Assembly: GCA_963844695.1 (NCBI GenBank)
Contig: CAWJPL010000045.1
Location: forward strand, 1 to 64,000
Length of the DNA: 64,000 nucleotides
DNA from: RYN-230 sp963844695
GTDB taxonomy: Bacteria > Actinomycetota > Actinomycetes > Streptosporangiales > Streptosporangiaceae
Direction: 5' to 3'
In this document: piece by piece, positions 17,631-27,531 of the stretch
Layout of the letters: every line of letters starts with the position of its first letter
Position numbering within the stretch: position 1 is the first letter of the stretch
Notes under the pieces: generated by a model
Databases searched by the model: none
Told to the model about the DNA's origin: nothing
What the model saw: only the letters and a program-made list of their open reading frames with translations
Position numbers and translations under genes: made by a program

Positions 17631-18577
17631 TGGGTGGGGCTTCCCAGCGCGATTCGCGGGTCAAGCGCCGCAGAAAGCATGTCCACCAGCATGTTGACCA
17701 CTACGAACGCGGTGACCAGCACCAGCGAGATGCCTTGCACGACGGCGATGTCCTTGGACTGCGCCGCTTCGACCAGGTAAGAGCCGAGCCCGTTCAGGCT
17801 GAACGCGACCTCCACCACCGCGGCGACCGCGATCAGCGAGGCGACCGTAATCCCGGTGATCGTCGTGATGGGGATGGTGGCGTTGCGCAGGATATGCCGC
17901 CGGATCACCCACCGGGCCGGGATCCCGCGGCTGACTGCGGTCTGCACGTGCTCACGGCCGGCTTCGGCGCGGACCGCGGCCCGGGTGACCCGGGCGACGA
18001 TCGCGAGCGACGCCGTGGCCAGCGCGATGGCCGGAAGGGTGAGGTGCCTGACATCACTGAGGAAGCCGGTGCCGTTGCCGAGCGCCGGGAACCAGCGGAG
18101 CTTTACCGCGAACAGGGTGATCAGCACGATCGCGGCGACGAACGCCGGGATGGCGGCCGAGATCGCGGTCACCACGAGGGTGCTGGTGTCGAACCTGCCG
18201 GTCCGCAGCCCGGAGACGACGCCTAGGCCGATGCCCAGCACCACGATGATGAGGGACGCGTACAGGACCAGCCCGGCGGTCGTCCAGATCCGGGACGCGA
18301 TCAGCGTGGACACGTTCTCCTGCAGCGTGATCGAGATCCCCAGGTTGCCGTGCAGTGCGTTATCGAGCCAGTACCAGTACTGGGCGAGGAACGGCTCGTC
18401 CAGGTGGTAGCGCTGCTCCAGCACGTGGATGCTGCCCGGTGGCAGGGGGCGCCCGCCGGACAGCGCCGCGATCGGGTTCCCCGGTGCCAGATACAGCGCC
18501 GCGAAGATCACGAAGCTCGCCACTAGCAGGCTGGCCACCAACAGGACCAGCCGGCGGGCCAAAAACCGCCAGCGCAC
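17627..18577 (-). CDS. Peptide ABC transporter permease (DppB-like)
   Basis: 316 residues and six helices. It begins with the DppB-type RRLVLLVASLLVASFVIFAA helix and AALYLAPGNPIAALSGG. The ATPase-contact loop reads TAVSRGIPARWVIRRHILRN, as expected for the EAA motif. Its last bases overlap the DppC-like start. It sits 3 bases after the binding-protein gene, so the five genes (binding protein, B, C, D, F) form one operon reading leftward. Confidence 0.9.
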   Translation of the reverse strand: MRWRFLARRLVLLVASLLVASFVIFAALYLAPGNPIAALSGGRPLPPGSIHVLEQRYHLDEPFLAQYWYWLDNALHGNLGISITLQENVSTLIASRIWTTAGLVLYASLIIVVLGIGLGVVSGLRTGRFDTSTLVVTAISAAIPAFVAAIVLITLFAVKLRWFPALGNGTGFLSDVRHLTLPAIALATASLAIVARVTRAAVRAEAGREHVQTAVSRGIPARWVIRRHILRNATIPITTITGITVASLIAVAAVVEVAFSLNGLGSYLVEAAQSKDIAVVQGISLVLVTAFVVVNMLVDMLSAALDPRIALGSPTQ

Positions 18578-18580
18578 TGC

Positions 18581-20218
18581 TCAGCCAGCCCCGCCCAGGC
18601 TGTCGGCCCAGGGGGAGAACAGGTAGGCGCTCGACGACACCGCGCCGGTCAGGCCCTTGCTGAGCACCAGTACGTTGTCCGGCTCGACGTCGGGGATCCA
18701 GGGAAGCTGCTGGGCGGCGAGCTTCTCAGCTTTCGCCACCAGCGCTGCCCGCTGGTCCAGGTTCGCTGTGCTGCGCGCCTGCTCCAGTGCTGCCGTGATG
18801 GCCGGATCGCTGAAGTTGTCGAGGTTCTGCAACCCACCCGGGAGGACGACCTGATTGAGCAGCGCCGCCGGATCGGCGTAGTCGCCGTAGTCGACTCCCG
18901 GGAGACCGTCGACGCCCGCCCTGAATTTGGGATCGACGAAGAGGTCGATGTATTCCTGGGCGGGCACCGACCTGAGCACCACCTTCAGGCCAATCGCCTG
19001 CGCCGCCGCCTGGTAGGCGCCCGTCAGCGCGGCGATGCTCAGCAGCTGGCTGGAGGTGCCGATCGTGATCGTCTTCCCGGTGGCCCCGGCCCGCTGGACG
19101 AGCTTCTTCGCCTCCGCGATGTTCTGGGTCAGGACCGGCGAGCTGTTGTAGGCCTTGTCGAACACGGACCTGCCATAGCCGAACGTGCCCGGGTTCGACA
19201 GCCATCGTGGCAGCTGCGCCGTACCGGCATAGACGGAGTTGATGATGCCCCGGCGGTTCAGCGCCAGCGACAGCGCCCGCCGCACGTCCAGGCTCCCTAG
19301 CACACCTTTGAGGCTGGTGATGGTGAACGCGTCGGTGGTCCAGCCAGGGCCCTGGTAGACCGTGACGCTCTTGCTGTTCTTCAGCTGGCCCAGAGTGGAA
19401 AGCCCCAGGCTGTAGTCCCCTTGGATGGCGCCGGTCAGCAAACCCGCAGTGAGGGCGGCGATGCTCGGAACGCCCTTCAGCGTGATCTGGCCGACAAGCG
19501 GGCGGACTGAGGGGTTCCAGTAGTGCGGGTTGCGGACCGCTATCACGCCCACGCCCGGTGTCCACGACTTGAACATGTACGCACCCGTGCACATGATCGA
19601 TCCGGCCGGGGTGCCATAGTTCTTGCCCTGTTTTTCGGCGAAGTTCTTTTCGATGACGATGCCTGGTATCGAGGCGAGTTCGCCTTCCAGCCAGTAGTCC
19701 GGCTGTTTGAGCTTGATCGTCACCTGGGACCGGCTGGTCGCGGTGACCGAGGCTACCCTGCTGAAGTCCGCCACATTGAATCCGCCCAGCCGGGGATTGA
19801 TCTGGCGGTCGAGGCTGTACACCACGTCGGCCGATGTCACCGGATGGCCGTCCCAGAACTTCACTCCCGGCCGGAGCGTGAACACCATCGTGGTGGGCGA
19901 TGGATTCGAAACAGTGGCCAGGCCAGGCTCAAGCGCGCCGGCCGGTGCCTGGCGAAGCAGCGACTCACACATCAGCGAGTCGGCTGTGTACTCCGGGAAG
20001 GCGGCCGCATGGATGGGATCGAGCGATATCACGTCCCTGGTGGTGGCCCAGACCTCGGAGGACACCGGCCTGGTGGCCGCCGGAAGGCTCGACACCAAGC
20101 CCTTGACCGGTGAGGCATCGGCTGGCGCTGCGGCGGGCCGCCCGCATGCTGAAGTAACCAGGGTGCCTGCTACGGCGAAGGCACCTAGCATCCACCTGAC
20201 CCGACTGGAGGTGGGCAC
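18581..20218 (-). CDS. Extracellular solute-binding lipoprotein, family 5 (DppA-like)
   Basis: 545 residues. A lipoprotein signal with lipobox LVTSAC places the acylated Cys at residue 25. The body is a peptide-binding protein family 5: LRPGVKFWDGHPVTSADVVY near residue 120 and the RRALSLALNRRGIINSVYAG segment near 310 are signature regions. It presents peptides, or similar ligands such as nickel chelates, to the DppBC-like channel. It is first in the operon. The start is 230-270 bases from the divergent LAL regulator, so both are controlled from the same intergenic region. Confidence 0.9.
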   Translation of the reverse strand: MPTSSRVRWMLGAFAVAGTLVTSACGRPAAAPADASPVKGLVSSLPAATRPVSSEVWATTRDVISLDPIHAAAFPEYTADSLMCESLLRQAPAGALEPGLATVSNPSPTTMVFTLRPGVKFWDGHPVTSADVVYSLDRQINPRLGGFNVADFSRVASVTATSRSQVTIKLKQPDYWLEGELASIPGIVIEKNFAEKQGKNYGTPAGSIMCTGAYMFKSWTPGVGVIAVRNPHYWNPSVRPLVGQITLKGVPSIAALTAGLLTGAIQGDYSLGLSTLGQLKNSKSVTVYQGPGWTTDAFTITSLKGVLGSLDVRRALSLALNRRGIINSVYAGTAQLPRWLSNPGTFGYGRSVFDKAYNSSPVLTQNIAEAKKLVQRAGATGKTITIGTSSQLLSIAALTGAYQAAAQAIGLKVVLRSVPAQEYIDLFVDPKFRAGVDGLPGVDYGDYADPAALLNQVVLPGGLQNLDNFSDPAITAALEQARSTANLDQRAALVAKAEKLAAQQLPWIPDVEPDNVLVLSKGLTGAVSSSAYLFSPWADSLGGAG

Positions 20219-20485
20219 ACCATCTCCCCCGACCGGCGCACCACCGATCCCCGGCCCCTCCGGCCGCGCAGTTTAGCCAGCCGTCACGTGGGGCAGGTAA
20301 ATCGTACGCCTGTCAGCCTCATTGGCCTATTCACCCAGTTCTTGCCCAGGCTCCTTGGCCTTGGCCTAGTGGCGCCATGTTAGGTTTCGAAGGGATTTGC
20401 CTGCCGGGGCCCAGCGGCCGCTCGACCTGCTCTACCGCTCCGGCTGAGCATGGACGCAAGCTCTTGCGAGGTATCCGTCGGGGGC
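20219..20485. promoter_or_regulatory. Divergent promoter region between the dpp-type operon and the LAL regulator
   Basis: 267 bases separate two divergent transcription units. A CACGTG hexamer lies at 20286-20291. I cannot place reliable -35/-10 boxes for either side. Confidence 0.4.
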
Positions 20486-22745
20486 ATGGACGTTAGTGAG
20501 GCGCGGCAACGGGCCGACCGCCCGCAGGACGCGGGCAGGTCGGTATTCGACCTCACGGTCTCCAAGCTGCTGCGCCCGCTGGCGCGGCCGGAGACCATCC
20601 AGCGTTCGCCGTTGATCGAGAGACTGGTCAATAGCAACGGCGTTCCTATCGTCTCGGTGGCGGCGCCGGCGGGCTACGGGAAGACGACGCTGTTGTCACA
20701 GTGGGCCGAGCGTGATCCGCGGGCCTTCGCGTGGGTGTCGGTCGACGAAGCGGACAACGACCCGAAGGTCCTGCTCACCTATGTCGCCGAAGCGCTCCAC
20801 GCGGTGGAGCGCGTGGACAGGCGGGTATTCGATGCGCTCGCCTCGCCGGTAAGCTCGGTGCCTGGCTCGGTCGTCCCGCGGCTGGGGTCGGCGTTCGCGT
20901 CGATGACCTCGCCGGTAACGCTGGTCCTGGATGACGTGCACGTGCTGCATGACTCCGAATGCCGTGCCGCGCTATCAGTGCTCGCCGACCACGTGCCCAG
21001 CGGGTCACGGCTGGTGCTGGCCGGCCGGGCCGAGCCGCCGCTGCGGACCGCGCGGCTGCGCGCCGAGGGGAAGCTCCTGGAGATCGGCCCCGGTGACCTG
21101 TCGCTCACGGTGGAGGAAGCAGCATGGGTGCTGCGCGCCGCCGGGGTGCAGGTCGGCGAGGAAGACGTTGCTGAGCTGCACCGGCGGACCGAAGGGTGGC
21201 CGGTCGGGCTGTACCTCGCGGCGCTGTACCTGCGGGAGGGCGGGTCGCTGCCGCGCTCCGCGTTCGGCGGGGATGACCTGTTCGTCAGTGACTACGTGGA
21301 GTCGGAGTTCCTGGGGCGGATCTCGCGGCAGCAGCGGGTGTTCTTGAGCCGTACCGCGGTACTGGAGCGGATGTCCGGGCCGTTGTGCGACGCGGTGCTC
21401 GACCTGCCCGGGTCCGCCGCGGTGCTGGCGGATCTGGCCCGGTCCAACCTGCTGCTGGTGCCGCTGGACCGGCGCGGACAGTGGTACCGCTACCACCACC
21501 TGTTCCGCGACATGCTGCTCGCGGAGGCCGAGCGCCTGGAGTCCGGCCTGATCCCGGTTCTGCGCCGCCGCGCCGCCGCCTGGTACCTGCGCAACGGTCT
21601 GCCCGAGGAAGCGCTGGAGTACTCCATGGCGGCCGGGGACGTCGACATGGTGGCCCGGCTGGTGGAAGAACTCTGGCTGCCGACGTACCGGCGAGCCAGG
21701 ATCACCACCTTGCAGCGGTGGTTCCAGTGGCTCCATGACCGGGGCGGGTTCGAGGACCACCCGCGGGCCGCCGCGTACGCCGCGCTTCTTGCCCTGACGA
21801 CCGGGCGGGCAGCCGACGTCGAGCGAATGGCCGATGCCGTCAACCGCTGGCGCTCACAGCACGTGGCCCAGGCCGGTAACCATCTCGATCGAGGGCCTCG
21901 CCGCTGCGCTGCGCGCTTTGCTGTGCCGCCATGGTGTCGAACAGATGCACGCGGACGCCGATGAGGCCACACGGCAATTCGCGGCGGCGGGCATCGTGCG
22001 CCCGATGACCGGGCTCCTGCAGGGGATCGCGTACATCCTCTCCGGCGATCTCGACAGCGCGGACGCCGTTCTTGACGAGGCGGTCAGAACCGGACAGGAA
22101 ATCGGCACGCCCGATACGATCGCGCACATACTGTGCGAACGATCGCTGGTGGCGATGGCACGCAACCAATGGAACCAGGCCGAGGCCCTGGCCGGCCAAG
22201 CGCGCTCGCTGCTGGATCAGGCCGGGCTGGAGGAAGCTACCGTCTGCGCGGCGCAGGCCCGCGTGGCCCTGCACCGGGGCGATGTCCCGGCGGCGCGGCG
22301 CGAACTCGCCAGCGCTCAACGGCTGAGGTCCTTGCTGACGTACGCGCAGCCCCACATGGCCGTCCAGGCCCGGATCGAGCTCATCCGCGCCCACATCGCC
22401 CTCGCCGACATCAACGGGGCCAGAACGCTCATGCGGGAAGTCGATGAGGCGCTCCGACTTCGGCCCGGGCTGGGGATCCTGGTCGTGGAGGCCGAGGTGC
22501 TCCGGGCCCGGCTTGCCGAAGAGCGCGGTTCGGCCATCCTCGGAGCATCGGCCCTAACCGCCGCCGAACTTCGCCTGCTGCCGCTGATATCCACGCACCT
22601 GACGGTCGCGGAGATCGGTACCGAGCTGTATCTCTCCCCGCACACCATCAAGTCGCAGCTGACGTCGATCTACCGCAAGCTGGAGGCCTCTACCCGGAGC
22701 CAGGCCGTCACCCGGGCCCGTGAACTGGGGCTCCTGGAAGGCTGA
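20486..22745 (+). pseudogene. LAL-type LuxR-family regulator, split by one frameshift
   Basis: A large ATP-binding LuxR (MalT-like) regulator of about 752 residues. Walker A is AAPAGYGKTTLLSQW and Walker B is VTLVLDDVHVLHDSE. The middle is helical TPR-like repeats. The C-terminal LuxR helix-turn-helix reads LTVAEIGTELYLSPHTIKSQ. The start at 20486 has GGGGG upstream; an in-frame ATG at 20450 is an alternative. Between about 21850 and 21885 the frame shifts by +1: the first part ends near DAVNRWRSQ and the second resumes at ISIEGLAAALRALLCRHGVE. Both halves are well conserved, so an extra base from sequencing is as likely as a real mutation. It is followed by a second LAL gene. Confidence 0.82.
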
Positions 22746-22993
22746 CGACCGGGTCTTTCGTTCCCGGGCGCGAGGTGGGTGACAGCAGGTCGCCGAACGG
22801 CGCTGCCGGAGCCGCCCGGACGCGGACTTCACCCGAATCGTCTGATGTGCGGCCTGGCTGGATGGCATTCGGTAGTGGGGGAGGGCGGAACGCCCTCTAG
22901 CGCCGGGCAGGTAGCCCGCGCGGCGTCCCACCATGTCATCCCCTCACGGCGTGTGGCGGCCAGGCTGCCGGCCGGGGGTCGGGGGAGGTTTCC

Positions 22994-25681
22994 GTGGCGA
23001 TATCCACTGCCAGCCGCGCGCTGGCCCGGACAGAGCCGTTGGCCGTTCCGGCCGACGATCCGATCCTGGAATCTAAGGTCACCGTGCCCGGTGTGCCGGG
23101 CTGGGCGATCCAGCGCCCTCGGATCACCAGGCTGATCACCCGGGGCACGCGGTGGTGCCCGCTGACCGTGGTCACCGGCCCGCCTGGGGCGGGCAAGACG
23201 ATGGCAGCCACGTTGTGGGCGGCGGCCCGCCCAGGGGCTGTTGCCTGGCTCTCCCTCGACGAATATGACAACCAGCCCTCAGGCTTCTGGTCGTATGTCG
23301 TCGCGGCGCTGCGCCGGGCGGGCGTTGCCGTTCCTGAGGCACGGCCCGCCCCTGGACGGGGGCGGCAGCATGTGTTCTTGCTGCGGCTCGCCTCGGTGCT
23401 GGCGGCCCAGGATCCGCCGGTGACCCTGGTCCTGGACGACTTCCATCTGCTGACCGAGCCGCTGGTCCTGGATGGGCTGAACTTCGTGCTGCGGAACGCA
23501 GGCGCCGGTCTGCGCCTGGTGGCCTGTTCGCGGATAGATCCGCTGCTGCCGCTGCACCGCTACCGGCTGGCCGGCCAGCTGGCCGAGATCCGGGCCAGCG
23601 ACCTGGCGTTCAACGTCGCCGAAGCCGGCCTGCTGATAACCCAGCATGGCGGCATGCTGTCGGCAGCCGCGCTCGAGGGCCTGACCCGGAGGACCGAGGG
23701 CTGGGCGGCCGGCATCCGGCTAGCCGCCATGTCGGTGGGCTCTCATCCCGATCCCGACCAGTTCGTCAAGGAACTGATCACCGACGACAGCGCGGTGACC
23801 GGCTACCTGGTCGGGGAGGTGCTCAACACCCAGCCGCCTGAGGTCAGGCACATGCTGCTCGACACGAGCATCCTGGCACAGGTCAGCGCCGAGCTCGCCG
23901 GGGCGCTGGCCGGTGAGGAGCACGTCGCAGGAATGCTGCCGGCTCTGGCCGCCACGAACGCATTCGTCCAGCCGACCGGGGATGGGTGGTACCGCTACCA
24001 CACGCTGTTCGCGGAGGTGCTGCGGCTCAAGCTCAGGCGCGAGAGCCCGGGCCGGACCGCTCTGCTGCACCGGCGGGCAGCCCGGTGGTATGAGAGTAAG
24101 GGCCTGCTCACCGAGGCGGTACGGCACGCCGCGCAGGCCGGCGACTGGCCGCTCGCGGCGGACCTGGTCATTGACGGGCTGGCGATCGGCGAGATCATCG
24201 AGCCACGGGTCGAGCCCTCGCTGGCCGGCGAATTCGCCAGCATGCCGCGCGGCCAGGTCTGGGCCGATGCCGGGCCGTACCTGGTTACCGCCGCAGCGGC
24301 GCTGGCTGCTGGCCGGCCCGGATCCTGCACCGCCGCGCTTGATCTCGCCGAGGGCATCCTTGGCCGCCTTCCCGTCGGGCAGACTGCAGCAGGCCGGCTG
24401 TCCGCGGCCGTGATCCGTCTCGCCGCCTCGCTTCGCACCGGAGATCTCGATACGGCGTCGGCCGCGGCGGGCGCTGCGGAGGCGCTGGTCAGCACCGTCA
24501 GCGGCGACAAGCCCGGCCGCCATGCCGCGATCGTGGCCCGGGTGCTGCTCGGCCGCGGGGTCGTCGAGCTGTGGTCGGGCAACTTTGACGAGGCGGCCCG
24601 CATCCTCGATTCGGGTGTGGCCGCGGCCGCTCCCGGTGCGGGTGACGAACGAGCCGGCTGCCTCGGATACCTCGCGCTGATCGCGGCCTGGCGGGGCCGA
24701 CCGCAGCGCGCCGCGAAGCTTGCCGCCGAAGCGACAGCGGCCGGCGATCCCCAGTCCGCTGGCGCGCACCCAAGCCCTGCGGGACTCGTCGCGCTCGCGT
24801 GGGTCCACCTGGAACACGGTGAGCTGCGTGAGACGCACAACCTGCTGAAACAGGCGGATGCCGCCCTGGGCAAATGCCCGGACCAGCTGATCCGCTCGGT
24901 AGCGGGCCTGGTGGCCGCGCGCTGCGGCCTAGCCGAAGGGCGAGCTGACTTGGCCGCCCAGCGGGTGGCCAGAGCACAAGCCGGGTGGGCCATTCCAGAC
25001 TGGCTCGGACAACAGCTGAGCCTGGCCGAGTCGCGGGCACATGCTGCAGCCGGCGACATCGGGCAGGCGCTCGCCGCCGCTGAGCGGGCCGGCCCCAGTG
25101 ACTCGGCGGAGGCGGCGGTGGTACTCGCGCACGCCTGGCTGGCCGCCAAAGACGTGGAGAACGCACGGCGCGCGCTCGCCCCCGCGCTCGCCGCCCCCAA
25201 CCCGGCGCCCGGCCGGGTCCACCTGCAGGCCTGGCTGGCTGATGCCCGGCTCAGCTACGACAGCGGCGACCGCGCGCGAGCCCAGCGATCACTCACATCC
25301 GCGCTGCGGCTGGCCAAGCGTGACCAGCTCAGGTTGCCGCTGCTCATGGAGCGAGGCTGGATCGGCCCGCTGCTACAGCACGCCCCCGCGGTGGCCCATG
25401 CCCACCGGGACCTGTTCACGCCGGCCCCCAGCGCCGATCAGCGCCCGACCGCGGTGGCCGTCCCTGGTCAGGCCGCGACCCTGGTGGTCGAGCCCCTCAC
25501 CACACGCGAGCGGGAGGTACTGCGAAATGTTTCAGCCATGCTCAACACCACTGAGATCGCCAGCCAGATGTACATCTCGGTCAACACGGTCAAATCGCAC
25601 CTGAAAAGCATCTACCGCAAGCTCGCCGCAGCTCACCGCGGCGAGGCGGTCCGCCGGGCCCAGCAGCTCGGGCTGATCTGA
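22994..25681 (+). CDS. LAL-type LuxR-family transcriptional regulator
   Basis: 895 residues from a GTG with GGGGAGG upstream. An N-terminal ATPase carries Walker A VVTGPPGAGKTMAATLW and Walker B VTLVLDDFHLLTE. It is followed by the winged/WYRYH segment (GDGWYRYHTLFAEVL), long TPR-like repeats (residues ~370-800) and a C-terminal LuxR helix-turn-helix (NTTEIASQMYISVNTVKSHL). MalT-like regulators are activated by an inducer and ATP and then bind target promoters. This one is a paralogue of the gene just upstream. The pair faces away from the peptide importer, which is a plausible target. Confidence 0.88.
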   Translation: MAISTASRALARTEPLAVPADDPILESKVTVPGVPGWAIQRPRITRLITRGTRWCPLTVVTGPPGAGKTMAATLWAAARPGAVAWLSLDEYDNQPSGFWSYVVAALRRAGVAVPEARPAPGRGRQHVFLLRLASVLAAQDPPVTLVLDDFHLLTEPLVLDGLNFVLRNAGAGLRLVACSRIDPLLPLHRYRLAGQLAEIRASDLAFNVAEAGLLITQHGGMLSAAALEGLTRRTEGWAAGIRLAAMSVGSHPDPDQFVKELITDDSAVTGYLVGEVLNTQPPEVRHMLLDTSILAQVSAELAGALAGEEHVAGMLPALAATNAFVQPTGDGWYRYHTLFAEVLRLKLRRESPGRTALLHRRAARWYESKGLLTEAVRHAAQAGDWPLAADLVIDGLAIGEIIEPRVEPSLAGEFASMPRGQVWADAGPYLVTAAAALAAGRPGSCTAALDLAEGILGRLPVGQTAAGRLSAAVIRLAASLRTGDLDTASAAAGAAEALVSTVSGDKPGRHAAIVARVLLGRGVVELWSGNFDEAARILDSGVAAAAPGAGDERAGCLGYLALIAAWRGRPQRAAKLAAEATAAGDPQSAGAHPSPAGLVALAWVHLEHGELRETHNLLKQADAALGKCPDQLIRSVAGLVAARCGLAEGRADLAAQRVARAQAGWAIPDWLGQQLSLAESRAHAAAGDIGQALAAAERAGPSDSAEAAVVLAHAWLAAKDVENARRALAPALAAPNPAPGRVHLQAWLADARLSYDSGDRARAQRSLTSALRLAKRDQLRLPLLMERGWIGPLLQHAPAVAHAHRDLFTPAPSADQRPTAVAVPGQAATLVVEPLTTREREVLRNVSAMLNTTEIASQMYISVNTVKSHLKSIYRKLAAAHRGEAVRRAQQLGLI

Positions 25682-25778
25682 GGCCCACGTTGCTTCCCGA
25701 GTCTCAGGCCACGGCTGAGACCGGATACCACATCCGCAGAGGCACTGGAATGCACCGACCGGACAAGCGCAGGGCCCA

Positions 25779-26177
25779 ATGATGATGACCCAGATCGAAG
25801 ACCAGACGCCCGCGGATCGCGAGCCCAGGATCGAAGTCCTGCGCGTGCCGGAAGAGCTGGATCTCGCCAGCGCCGACGGCCTGGCCGAGCAGGCTTATGC
25901 AGCCATCGCCAGTCACGCACGGGTGCTGCTGCTTGACCTGACCGGGCTATCTTTTTGCGATGCCCGCGGACTCAGCGCCTTCGTCCGGATTGCCAACCGC
26001 GCCGACGTGGCAGGCTGCCGGTATGGCCTCATCGCGCCGTCGCCGCCAGTAACGAAAATACTGCGGATCAGCGGCCTGGATTGGCGGCTGCCGGTGTATT
26101 CGACTATCGACGAGGCGCTAGAGCGCCTCGCACCGATGGTCAGGCCTTCATGCGGCGAAAGGCAGGCCACCAGATGA
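25779..26177 (+). CDS. STAS-domain protein (anti-sigma factor antagonist type)
   Basis: 132 residues. Three ATG codons in a row (25779, 25782, 25785) could serve as start. The STAS core is VLLLDLTGLSFCDARGLSAF, where Ser/Thr phosphorylation normally occurs in the DSxG-like turn; here it reads CDARG, so the usual Ser is replaced by Ala. That loss suggests it may not be switched by an anti-sigma kinase in the standard way. No kinase or sigma gene adjoins it. It lies 97 bases after the LAL gene. Confidence 0.82.
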   Translation: MMMTQIEDQTPADREPRIEVLRVPEELDLASADGLAEQAYAAIASHARVLLLDLTGLSFCDARGLSAFVRIANRADVAGCRYGLIAPSPPVTKILRISGLDWRLPVYSTIDEALERLAPMVRPSCGERQATR

Positions 26178-26417
26178 TTGTTCAACCCGCAGTCAGTGGC
26201 TGCCTCCCGAGGCACTGCCGTAACCGGGCCGCCAGACGGGAGCCTTTCAATCGAGCCGTGGCTCGTGCTGCTACTGCGGGTGCTGTGCCGGGATGGGGTG
26301 AACCAGACACGGGGTGCCCAGCGGAAATCACAGCCTGAAGGAACGGATAACCAAGCGCCGGTTTCACACCCTGCGGATGAAAGGTTCGCTCGCTGGCGCG
26401 AGGTGGAATGGTGTGTT

Positions 26418-26792
26418 ATGGCAGGTGAGCATATGGCCCAGACGCCGAGATTCCAGGAGACACTGCGCAAGCTGGCGATGATCGAGGAGAGTTTCATAGA
26501 AGGTGAAGCCGGGCTTGGGTTTGACCTGGCCGCAACGTCCACCCTGGATCCGAAGACCGCGATGTTGCTCCGGGTGGGGGCATGTGTGGCCACCGCCTCG
26601 CCGGGAGTATGCCTGCAATGGGCCGTCGGACGGGCGATGGCAGCGGGTGCGAGCGAGGATGAGATCGCCGACGTGTTGCTGGCAATTACCCCGGTGGCCG
26701 GGCTCGGCCGGATCGTCTCTGCCGCTCCCGATGTGGCGATTGCGCTCGGCTATGACATCGCGGGCGCGCTGGAGGAAATGGACGGTCACTGA
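26418..26792 (+). CDS. Carboxymuconolactone decarboxylase-like (AhpD-type) protein
   Basis: 124 residues, all helical. It has LDPKTAMLLRVGACVATASP and QWAVGRAMAAGASEDEIADV, the CMD-family core. The usual CxxC of AhpD is absent: Cys lies only in VGACVA and GVCLQW, which is not a redox pair, so a peroxidase role is not supported. ATG 26433 with AGGTGAG upstream is an alternative start. A truncated relative lies at 5.9 kb. The neighbours (STAS, ion channel) give no pathway. Confidence 0.75.
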   Translation: MAGEHMAQTPRFQETLRKLAMIEESFIEGEAGLGFDLAATSTLDPKTAMLLRVGACVATASPGVCLQWAVGRAMAAGASEDEIADVLLAITPVAGLGRIVSAAPDVAIALGYDIAGALEEMDGH

Positions 26793-26886
26793 CCGATTCC
26801 TGCGGCTCGTATCTCTGCCGACGGAGAGCCGAAGACCGGAAATCCCATCCGAACGAGGTCCACCTGGCCTTTCGGGGGTGACGACT

Positions 26887-27453
26887 ATGACCGATCAGCC
26901 GTTCGGCCAGCTGCCGTTGGCTAGACGGAGGCGACTGATCTTCTGGGCGGTGCTGCGGGGTGTCCTGACTACGACGGTGCTAGTCGTCCTGTACTACGTG
27001 CTTCCCCTGGACCAGCCGTGGAACGGTAACACGGCGGTGCGTGTCCTGATCGGCCTGCTAGTCTTCGCCGGCATTGCGGTCTGGCAGGTCAGGAGCATCG
27101 CTACCTCGCGTTATCCCAGCATGAAAGCATTCGAGGCGCTAGGGTTGATCTTTCCTTTCTATTTGCTGGTGTTCGCCTCGACGTACTTCGTGATGCAGAG
27201 GGCATCCGCGGCGACTTTCACCCAGCCACTGACCCGCACCGACGCCTTGTACTTCACCGTGACGGTCTTCTCGACGGTGGGTTTCGGAGACATCACCGCC
27301 AAGTCCGAGGCCGCCCGGGTGCTGCTAATCGTCCAGATGCTCGGCGACCTCGCGCTGCTGGGCGCGGGGGTGCGGGTGCTGCTGGGGGCGGTGCGTCGAG
27401 GCCAGCAACGAAGCGCGAACACGGACGGCGGAGCCGGCCCGGCGGCCAGGTGA
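26887..27453 (+). CDS. Two-TM potassium-channel-type protein
   Basis: 188 residues. The C-terminal half is a pore module: a helix (EALGLIFPFYLLVFASTYFV), a pore helix (TDALYFTVTVFSTVGFGDIT) with filter TVGFGD, and an inner helix (VLLIVQMLGDLALLGAGVRV). Two more helices precede it at about 22-42 and 50-68. The filter TVGFGD is the K+ channel signature. There is no C-terminal RCK domain, only a short Arg-rich tail. It probably forms a tetramer in the membrane. Confidence 0.85.
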   Translation: MTDQPFGQLPLARRRRLIFWAVLRGVLTTTVLVVLYYVLPLDQPWNGNTAVRVLIGLLVFAGIAVWQVRSIATSRYPSMKAFEALGLIFPFYLLVFASTYFVMQRASAATFTQPLTRTDALYFTVTVFSTVGFGDITAKSEAARVLLIVQMLGDLALLGAGVRVLLGAVRRGQQRSANTDGGAGPAAR

Positions 27454-27531
27454 AAGGTACTGCCAGGGGAGTAGTCCCGGATGGGTCCCGGGAGACGATG
27501 CGGGCCAGCGGCCAGCCCATAAGCTCAGAGG

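Noticed and set aside
26418..26792. AhpD peroxidase assignment for the CMD-like protein
   Set aside because: The CxxC redox pair of AhpD is missing, so only membership of the wider family is supported.
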